Shown piece by piece: positions 56,779-64,000 of a stretch of 64,000 nt of DNA (the first letter of the stretch is position 1; each line of letters starts with the position of its first letter). The notes below the pieces were generated by a model, which did not search any database, was not told the origin of the DNA, and saw nothing but the letters and a program-made list of their open reading frames with translations. The translations under genes and the position numbers were made by a program. This stretch comes from Zopfochytrium polystomum (lineage: Eukaryota > Chytridiomycota > Chytridiomycetes > Chytridiales > Chytridiaceae), in contig JAIVFJ010000185.1 of assembly GCA_025765615.1 (NCBI GenBank), forward strand, positions 1-64,000. The letters run 5' to 3'.

Positions 56779-57603
56779 TTTTTGTGTGAAGCTTCCCCAA
56801 TTCCGCCTTCCCCTCCCTCTCATCGCGTATTAGGCGGCTCCCCTGGTCCTTTCGTGAGGACAAACGCAATCGCCTCTTACCGCAGTGCAGGCACTTGGCA
56901 GACCCGGCGTGCATTGAACAGCTTCGGGCTCTTCTCAATAGCGAGCAATCCAACCTTGATTTTGATGTTGCAACCGCATCAAATCAACATCGCAACATCG
57001 CAAATCAAACTTTTCAGGCAATAAGGCATCACGCAACCTGCATCGCTTCACGGAACTAGGCATTGTGTGATATGAATTTCAAGTGAGCGCCAAGGGGGTT
57101 GCGAGAAACATAGTCTTCTAAAGGAGTTGTGCGAGAGCACGTGCGTGCAGCGAGGTGAGGAAGCCATGGCGCCTCTTCCTCGCTGCACACAGTGTACTCC
57201 CAAACACTCCATTAAAAGACTAAGTTTCTCGCTGTCCCTCGCCCTTATCCAAATGTGCGCGTTGAGAGAGTCTATGATCATAGCCTGCTGACGGTGTGAT
57301 CTTGGTATTCTTCAAATTTCAGCGTGCCTGAAAGCATTACGTGTAAGACAGGAGCTTGAGAAGGCGTGGTCCCCTCGCTGAGAAACGTAAGCTTGCAAAG
57401 AAGGATGAATGGAAAGAATTCTACTGATTTTCCGACAGCACGTGTATAGTAGAGGGATCAGGTAGGCCCGTTTGGTCCGAGAGTGACATGGTCATGGCGC
57501 GCCCATCTGCTCCAAAACTGTTGGGATCGAACTGACCTTCTTCTTCTTCGCGCCGGGCGTAAGGTTCGCCGCGAAAAGCTCCGGTTTTCCGTCATCAATA
57601 CTC
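56779..57603. other. Head-to-head intergenic region (Cep57-type gene / amidohydrolase)
   Basis: 825 bp between two divergent starts. It contains the long inverted repeat described separately; the rest shows nothing recognisable. Confidence 0.5.
57101..57232. repeat. Long imperfect inverted repeat (hairpin)
   Basis: The left arm 57101-57155 and right arm 57178-57232 are each 55 nt. Both outer ends (GCGAGAAAC/GTTTCTCGC, then TAGTCTT/AAGACTA) and inner ends (GTGCAGCGAGG/CCTCGCTGCAC) pair perfectly; a bulged segment lies between. The loop is 22 nt (57156-57177). It could be a foldback transposon remnant, a structured transcript or a recombination hotspot. Confidence 0.8.
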
Positions 57604-59043
57604 ATGGCGCAGCCGAGAGGTGGAGGGGGCGAGCCCGAGGTGGGCCTTACCATCGTTCGGCGGGTGCGGCTGCCGTCCGAGGAGGCCAAAGTCGGCCTGA
57701 TTCAACCGCTCGCAAGGCCACGCGAGCACGGCGACGACGGCGGCGCTCGGCTCTTTGACGTCAGCTTCGCCGCTGGCAAGATCGCCGCCATTAGCCAGTC
57801 GGTCGGGTTTGACCCTCCTTCGCACTTCCCTGTGGAACAAGGAACCACCACCACCACCACCACGGGAGAGGCCGTTCAAGTACAAGACCGGTCGGAGCTG
57901 GACGGCGAAGGCCTGTTTGCGTTCCCCGGGTTCGCCGACGTACACCTCCACCTCGACAAGGCCTGCATCCTGGACCGCTGCGTCATCCGCCACGGCACCC
58001 TCGCGGAGGCGGTCGCAGAGACGTCACGAGCCAAGGCGTCCTTCTCCGAGGAAGACGTGTACCAACGCGCAAAACGGACGCTCCTCCGTGCCATTGCCAA
58101 CGGCACCACCCTCGTGCGAACCTTCGCCGAGGTCGATCCGCGCGTCGGCCTGCGCAGCCTCCGCGCCCTGGTCCGCCTCCGCGAGGAGCTCGCGTTCGCC
58201 GTCAAACTGCAGATCTGCGCCTTTGCGCAGGAAGGCACCACCAACGAACCCGCGACCCTCGACCTCCTCGACGAAGCGCTGCGCGAGGGCGGCGCCGACC
58301 TCGTCGGCGGCTGCCCGTACACCGACCCGGACCCTGCCCGCCACGTCGCCCAGATCTTCGACCTCGCGCAGCGCCACAACGTCGACGTCGACTTCCACAT
58401 CGACTTTGACCTCGACCCATCCCACACCGACCTCCCCGCGGTGCTGCGCGAGACGCGCGCCCGCGGCTACGCCGGCCGCGTCGCCGTCGGCCACGCCACA
58501 AACCTGTCCGCCATGCCGCCATCCCGCGTCGATGCCGTCGCCCGCGACCTCGCCGACGCCGGCGTCGCGCTCATAGTGCTCCCCGCGACAGACCTGTTCC
58601 TGACCGCCCGCGACCGCGACCACCTCGTCCCGCGCGGCGTCGCCCCCGCCCACCGCCTGGCCGCCGCCGGCGTCGTCGTCGCCGCGGCGACGAACAACGT
58701 GCTGAACCCCTTCACCCCGTTCGGCGACGCCTCGCTGCTGCGCGTCGCGAACCTGTTTGCAAACGTCGCGCAGCTGGCCGCAGACGACGACCTGGACCTG
58801 TGCTTCCGCATGGTGTCGGCGCTGCCCGCGCGCATCATCGCCGGCGGGTTTGCGGCCGCCTCCGCCGCCGCCGCCGCGGCGCCCGCTGTGACGGTCGGCG
58901 CGCCCGCGAACCTGGTGCTGCTGGAGTGCCGCGACGCGCCCTCGGCGGTCCGCGAAATCGCGCGGGTCGTTCGCGCCGTGGTCGACGGCGTGCAAACTTT
59001 AGAAAACGGCCGGACGCGGATATTTTTCCCGTCGGGGCGGTGA
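57604..59043 (+). CDS. Cytosine-deaminase-like amidohydrolase, intronless
   Basis: 479 residues in one exon, with ATG at 57604 (MAQPRGGGGEPEVGL). It is a metal-dependent hydrolase of the amidohydrolase superfamily. FPGFADVHLHLDKACILDRC supplies the HxH metal ligands and the HLHLDKA signature. VDVDFHIDFDLDPSHTDLP and GRVAVGHATNLSAMPP give further His ligands. ALIVLPATDLFL and VVAAATNNVLNPFTPFGDAS are the C-terminal barrel blocks. It resembles the CodA/atzC-like subgroup that hydrolyses N-heterocycles, but the exact substrate cannot be told. A (ACC)n run encodes a Thr tract (TTTTTTT, residues ~82-88) absent from bacterial relatives. It has no introns, in contrast to nearly every neighbour. Confidence 0.88.
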   Translation: MAQPRGGGGEPEVGLTIVRRVRLPSEEAKVGLIQPLARPREHGDDGGARLFDVSFAAGKIAAISQSVGFDPPSHFPVEQGTTTTTTTGEAVQVQDRSELDGEGLFAFPGFADVHLHLDKACILDRCVIRHGTLAEAVAETSRAKASFSEEDVYQRAKRTLLRAIANGTTLVRTFAEVDPRVGLRSLRALVRLREELAFAVKLQICAFAQEGTTNEPATLDLLDEALREGGADLVGGCPYTDPDPARHVAQIFDLAQRHNVDVDFHIDFDLDPSHTDLPAVLRETRARGYAGRVAVGHATNLSAMPPSRVDAVARDLADAGVALIVLPATDLFLTARDRDHLVPRGVAPAHRLAAAGVVVAAATNNVLNPFTPFGDASLLRVANLFANVAQLAADDDLDLCFRMVSALPARIIAGGFAAASAAAAAAPAVTVGAPANLVLLECRDAPSAVREIARVVRAVVDGVQTLENGRTRIFFPSGR

Positions 59044-59309
59044 CCCATCTCTTTTTTTTTTTTTTTTTTTGGGGGATGTTGCCGCAATACTTTTTTTTTG
59101 CTGGAACGAATGGGGGGTTGCCTCCCTCGCCTTTAGTAAAGGAGCAGCGGTTCTTCGATTAGATACTTTCCTTTTCCCGGGATGAGGGGATATGAAGGAT
59201 GGCGTATCTACAAATAAATTGAAAGAAAAGAATGTATTCCAAAACTGCACAAGAGCAGGTACAAAAAAAAAAAAAAAAAAAAAAAAAGGGAAACAGCAGC
59301 ATCACCGCC
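59044..59309. other. 3' flank of the amidohydrolase
   Basis: T-rich and A-rich tracts (59052-59071, 59261-59287). No gene is seen. Confidence 0.5.
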
Positions 59310-59485
59310 CACTCTTCGGCATGCGCTGCAAGAACCACTTTGCGCGCTCCTCCACCTTTGGATCTCTCGTTTACGTCTCGCACAGCCACCGCAGCGCCTG
59401 CCGGCATTTTTTCTTGCCCGCAACGACCGCCTTCGCACGGCCACGCGACGCTGCACGCGGCCATCAGCTGCACGGCCTTGATCGC

Positions 59486-59519
<34 letters not shown>

Positions 59520-61310
59520 CCGTCGCCGCCGTCGCCGCCGAGCACCCGGCAGCGCCGGTGCGCGGCAAACGCATCGGGGGCGCTCCGAGCGAACCACGCG
59601 ATGACCGCGAACTTCCCGCGGTCGACAGCGGCGTCGATGACGGCGGCCACCTTGGCGGCAGCAGCGTCGTGGTCGGTGTCCGGGTCGTCGTCGTCGGCGG
59701 CGGGGCCGGCGAACAGCGCGGGGGCGGCCCGCGGAAAAGGGATTCCAGCACGGCTGCGCGGGCGGCGTCAGCGGCGGCAAGGGAGGCGGCGGGCCGAGGG
59801 TCTGCGGGGGTTGCAGGAACAGGTCGAGCGACAGGGCCTGGAGCGAGTCGGGCCAGTGGGTTTGCAGGAGGACAGCGGCGGACACGGCCAGGTCCGCGCG
59901 GGCGGCGGCGTCCGGGGAGACGTATCGCAAGGCCGCGTTGGAGTAAACCGCCTGGGCTGAAGAACGCGTTTGCGATTGCGGTGTTTGATGGGTGTTGGTT
60001 TCGCTTGTCAATGAAAAGCTGGACGAAACCATTCAGCAGGGCGCCGTCAAAGTAAGTGCAACGCGGCTGTGGAGGAATTCGACAACGTCCAGGTGGCCAT
60101 TTTGCGCTGCGCTGTTCATGGTGTCGTCCGTACACATTCTGACCGACGACTGTGCAAGAAAATTTACAACTTCCAGAAGTTCCGCGGAAGCAGCTCCGCT
60201 CATTACCCTGGCGAGAGGAACTTGGTTGCTGAAGAATTTGACCACATCGAGGTGGCCGCCGCAGGCAGCCGAATACAGCATTCAGTCCTCTCTCACAAAA
60301 GCATCCCAATCGAGAGCCATTTTGATAACCTCAAGGTATCCTTTCTCTGCGGCCTTGCACAGTCCATCTCCAGCAACGGTCGAGACTCCCTTGGTTTCAA
60401 AGAGAAATCGGGTAACCGATACATGGCCGTTCTCGACAGCACCGTTCAAAGCCCGCTCCGTGCATCCTTCGCTCCTATTTCCATGAAGAAACTCCACGAC
60501 CTCAAGGCGCCCGTTTTCCGCCGCGCAGTCCATGGCCGCTGCGGTGCTATCGGTCGGCACGTTGACGTGCAGCCACTCGACCAGCGGAAGGTGGCCCTCT
60601 CCTGCCGCAATGTCCATGATCCATTTCCTCGGCCCGGCATCCTCGGACGCGACCTCAACCACTGGACGGCCTCGACCCTCCCCGTCGCTGCGCATCCCTC
60701 CGCCAGGGCCAGGCTCAAACCGAATCGAAAGTAGCGCAAAAGCGACTGGATCGCGCCGACGGCCAGGTCGGCTCTGCCAATCTCCGCGGCCGGCCGTGAC
60801 CTCCAGTCCATCCGTCCCGCCGCCCAAGAGGTCCAACCAACCGTTCCGCAGCGCGACCTCCGCCAGCCCGCACCGGGCGGACCAACGACAGCCTCTCCTG
60901 GTCGCGGACGTACGCAACCATGTCGCGGGAGCGGACGCGCCAAAAGTCGCGGCGGCAGTGCTCGAGCGTGAAGTGCGGCCGCAGCATGGGGCGGCGCGCA
61001 ACGCGGGCGCATCCCAGTCGTTCCGCGCCCGCTTGCGCGGCGGCGACGGCGACGACGACGACGGGGGTTCGCAGTGGTTGGCGTGATCGTCGCGGGGGTG
61101 CCTGGCATCGGTTGCTTTCCGCTTTGCATGTGGAGGCGGCGGCAGCGGCGACGGGTGATGCGGCTTTGACAGCGGTTCGCGCGCCACTTCGCTGCCTGGT
61201 GGCGCCGCCGCGGCGCCGTGGTGTCGTGGTTTCTTCTGCGAGCCTTCGATACCGCCGCCTTCGTCCCGTTCGCCATCGGCCACGGCGGCAGGGGCCGGGC
61301 GAGTGCTCAC
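59310..61310 (-). pseudogene. Degraded ankyrin-repeat gene
   Basis: Ankyrin repeats in the style xxAAxxGHLxVVxFLHxNR are clear: SLALAEGCAATGRVEAVQWL, WIMDIAAGEGHLPLVEWLHV, MDCAAENGRLEVVEFLHGNR, ALNGAVENGHVSVTRFLF, DGLCKAAEKGYLEVIKM, MLYSAACGGHLDVVKFF, MNSAAQNGHLDVVEFLHSR and, further down, VIDAAVDRGKFAVIAWF. They are not in one frame. A one-base shift lies between the first two repeats near 60650, an in-frame TGA follows DWDAFVRED at about 60282-60284, and another one-base shift follows FLHSR near 60055. No splice sites restore the frame without deleting repeat cores. Upstream, FRLRPHF-like family N-terminal sequence is also scattered over frames. Either a pseudogene or a locus with several assembly indels. 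Confidence 0.7.
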
Positions 61311-61912
61311 CGTCAGCCAAGCTGGATGTCAAAGCGACCTTTTGGAGTCAGAATATTGAACCAGCTCGATACCACTGTTGCTTGAGTCAGGATGTGAATG
61401 GGACGGCTCTTTCTCTTCCCGCCAGCCCCTTCAGGGCTGGAACAATAAAAAAAAAAATATAAAAAAAAGGATGGGAAGAACGGAACAGTATGAGTTACTG
61501 TTTCGGCAGCGTGGTATTTTTACACGAATAACAATGTTCTACGCAAATCTTGTAAATCTTTTGGCCCCACCACATCCCTTTCCTTGTAGGTATTGCACTC
61601 ATTATTCGTCCAGTAAGGGGACCTAGGCCCAACCGATTGTAGTCTGTCACATTTGTCCAAATATTCAGTGCCAGAAACGAGCGGGGGCACTTCTTACGAC
61701 GCTGGATGGATTCGAAGCAGGGCAAGACGTCAAGAAAAGTCCCTCAAGGAGAAGATCTAACGCAGTAAGTATTGCTCGAGAAAGGTTCTGGTAAGGAAAA
61801 TAAGTAGTGCAAAACTCGTACGACGCAACGAAAAGGCGGTGTCTGTTAGTTGCATCGTTGGTGAATCCGTCGGCTGGCCGGTTGGATTGTCTGTCTGTCT
61901 GTCTGTCTGGCC

Positions 61913-61946
<34 letters not shown>

Positions 61947-62313
61947 GTGTCGGTCGCTCTACGCATGCATGGTTCAAACCCAGCTTGTTGCGCGCGGCGC
62001 GTGATCGCACGCAACAAGAACGACAGCTCCTCTTCCAACCAACAAACGACGACGCCGTTTTTCTCCGAGCGTTTTCTTTTCCTCAGCCTGTCTCTGGCCC
62101 CCTCTTGCTGCTGCTGCCCCTTCTCCCAACTAACTCCATCTTGCTGCTCCCTTCCTTACTCTCTCTCTGTCTCTCTCTCTCTCTCTCTGTCTCCCTCCAC
62201 TTCACCCAACCCCCCTCCCCAAACGTGGGTGGGTTTTTCCTTTTTTCCAAAACACAGAAAAAAAGAAACAGCAAGAAGCCCTTCCCCACCACCCATCCCA
62301 ACAACAACCAGAG
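61311..62313. other. Intergenic region upstream of the porin gene
   Basis: It contains a (CTGT)n microsatellite at 61888-61932 running into a CT-rich tract, and a long pyrimidine-rich leader (about 62090-62230) before the porin ATG. A minus-strand open stretch at 61495-61725 has no recognisable content. Confidence 0.55.
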
Positions 62314-63780
62314 ATGATCCCCCCGCACTTCGGCGATGTCGGCAAGCCCGTCAACGACTTGCTTGTGAGTATAGTACGGAGGACAACGAAGGAGGAGGAG
62401 GAGGAGAGGAATGTGGAAGGGGAATAAGGGGAAGGAAGGGGGCCGTGTACGCACGATCTGTTCGGGTGATGTGATCCGGTTCCAGGACGCGACGAGATCA
62501 GTCGCTGCTTGTGTTTCGGGGCAAACCCCTTGGCCTCCCACCTCCGCTGATCTCTCACCGTTTCCAATCCTTCTCCTCAGAACAAGGACTACCCGATCGG
62601 CTCGGCGAAGCTGGAGGTCAACACCACCACCCCCAATGGCATTGTAAGCATTCCCCTCAGCCTTTGTTCGGTCCTTCCTTTATTGGCCTCCATATGTCGC
62701 CTCTTTATCTGACGAGGCATTGCGCAGAAATTCACCGTGTCGGGCACCAAGGACAACAAGTCTGGCCACATCCACAGCGAGTTGAAGACCAAGTACACTG
62801 ACAAGGCCCGCGGTTCGTGCGCGTCGCTCTCTTGCCCTCTTCAAACGAAACGTGTCTCATCCTGCCTTCCATGTTTGATCAGGCCTTACCGTCACTGAGC
62901 ACTGGAACGCGACGAACGTGCTCGGCGCCCAGATCGAACTGCAGGACACCATCACCAAGGGTTTGAAGTTGGACCTTCTCGCCTCCATCCTGCCTGCTAC
63001 CGGGTGCGCGCTCAATCGCAAATCCATCCCCGATACCAGTGGCTAACTTTGATCCATTCCATTCCAGGAAGAAGCACGCGAAAGCCGGTCTTGAGTTCAA
63101 GCAGGCGAACGTTTTCACCCGCGGCAGCGTCGACCTCTTTGCCAAGGACGGCCCAACCGTCCACTCCGATGTTGTGGTTGGGTGAGTCGGGCATTTCTCT
63201 CCGATTGTCGTGGTCAATTGCTCATTTGCCCTTGATAGGAACGACGGCTTCCTCGTCGGTGGAGACATCGCTTACAACGTGAACGAAGCAACCATCAGCC
63301 GCTACAACGTCGCCGCCGGGTACATCGCCCCGGACTACTCCGTCGGCGTCCACGCCACCCAGAAGTTCAGCGTTTTCTCCGCCTCCTACTTCCACAAGGT
63401 CAACCGCGAAGTCGAGGCCGGTGCCAAGGCGACCTGGAACAAGGCCGCCTCCGACGCCGTTGCCATCGAAGTTGGCACCAAGTACAACATCGACAGCAGC
63501 GCCTTCGTCAAGGTGATGGGTCGTATATTCTTGAAAGACGCATTTTCGCACGCGGATTACTGAGACATAAAGTGCAGGCGAAGATCGACAACGCCGGTCG
63601 CCTGGGGCTTGGCTACACTCAGGTCCTACGCCCGGGTGTGAAGCTCGCTCTTGGTGGAAGCTTCGACACCGCCCGTTTGAACGAGAATGTCCACAGGGTA
63701 GGTTACCGCAATGAAAGGACAAACCCCCAACGCTAATGCTGTCAATTTAGGTTGGCCTGTCTCTGACCTTCGACAGCTGA
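62314..63780 (+). CDS. por1: Mitochondrial outer-membrane porin (VDAC)
   Basis: This beta-barrel channel carries metabolites across the outer mitochondrial membrane. The ATG at 62314 gives MIPPHFGDVGKPVNDLL, the N-terminal helix, joined through several short introns to NKDYPIGSAKLEVNTTTPNG, KFTVSGTKDNKSGHIHSELK, GLTVTEHWNATNVLGAQIEL, KHAKAGLEFKQANVFTRGSV, NDGFLVGGDIAYNVNEATIS and KAKIDNAGRLGLGYTQVLRP (containing the eukaryotic porin signature), ending VHRVGLSLTFDS. The length of about 285 residues is usual for the family. No disruptions are seen. Confidence 0.96.
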
Positions 63781-64000
63781 ATGCGTCAGCGCAAACACGA
63801 GTTTCTCTAATTTTTGTGAAAGCTAGTTGCAATAAACGTGATCCTCTGAAATGCGAACCTCATTCTGTTTTTTTTTTTTTCAGTTCTCCTTTCTGCGTTA
63901 GTTCACGTTAAGGAGCCGTGTTTGGAATATGCCCCACAGCAATTAGTCAGTGTGATTTTGCTGACTTGACTTAGTCACCTGACCCACATAACCCTAACCC
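63781..64000. other. 3' flank of the porin gene
   Basis: It has a T-run near 63871-63882 and ends with AACCCTAACCC at 63990-64000. Nothing else is recognisable. Confidence 0.5.

Noticed and set aside
57755..58995. Long overlapping frames on both strands over the amidohydrolase
   Set aside because: Third-position GC bias keeps them open; they lack any domain while the plus-strand frame at 57604 has the full metal-ligand set.
61970..61982. GGTTCAAACCC-like tRNA B box
   Set aside because: No A box at proper distance and no cloverleaf with acceptor pairing could be drawn.
63990..64000. AACCCTAACCC resembling the TTAGGG telomere repeat at the window end
   Set aside because: Less than two full units, and at a right-hand chromosome end the plus strand should show TTAGGG, not CCCTAA. 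Treated as chance or interstitial sequence.

Overview
This is nuclear DNA of a fungus. Genes are GC-rich and most carry several short GT..AG introns, codon use is that of a GC-rich eukaryote, and the content includes a fungal-type Zn2Cys6 regulator with a Fungal_trans domain, ERG28, a mitochondrial porin, a mitochondrial acyl carrier protein and a full-length Argonaute. A degraded ankyrin gene has repeats of a style common in zoosporic fungi and oomycetes, so an early-diverging (chytrid-grade) fungus is possible, but the sequence alone does not fix the lineage.

Layout. 1-18 kb is a dense block: a gene cut by the left edge, Ase1/PRC1 (888-3967), a cPLA2-type phospholipase (4160-6737), an F-box-like protein with an N-terminal MGNAC lipidation motif (6875-9371, minus), a Zn2Cys6 factor (9743-12538, minus) head-to-head with Argonaute (12910-15801), and mitochondrial ACP (16246-16981, minus) head-to-head with ERG28 (17163-18069). 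18-33 kb is a transposon-rich, AT-richer block interrupted only by an arrestin-like gene (21566-24356, minus). It holds one complete chromovirus-type Ty3/Gypsy element (25370-30674, identical-looking 353-bp LTRs, 5-bp target duplication), two solo LTRs of the same family, and an older repeat in two copies. 33-64 kb is again gene-dense: a Ser/Thr kinase, an LPA acyltransferase, a kinesin-4-like motor, mitochondrial ribosomal protein bL32m, UTP25 with a Gly/Arg-rich N-terminus, a Gfo/Idh/MocA oxidoreductase, a large Cep57-domain protein of probable spindle-pole function, an intronless amidohydrolase, a decayed ankyrin-repeat gene, and the porin (62314-63780).

The main discovery is in the LTR. 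Its U3 carries a dense array of perfectly phased alternating GAA/TTC pentamers, the consensus heat-shock element, including a run of eight uninterrupted units that arose by a 45-bp tandem duplication absent from both solo LTRs. The same element shows an exact 11-nt complementarity between the predicted mRNA 5' end and the site just inside the 5' LTR, the hallmark of Tf1-type self-priming. Together they suggest a young, intact, possibly heat-responsive, self-priming chromovirus.

Three microtubule genes (Ase1/PRC1, a kinesin-4-like motor, a Cep57-type protein) lie in one 57-kb span; in animals PRC1 and KIF4A are direct partners. Several gene pairs share short head-to-head promoters. Exon boundaries given here are read by eye from splice consensus and reading-frame continuity and need transcript support.
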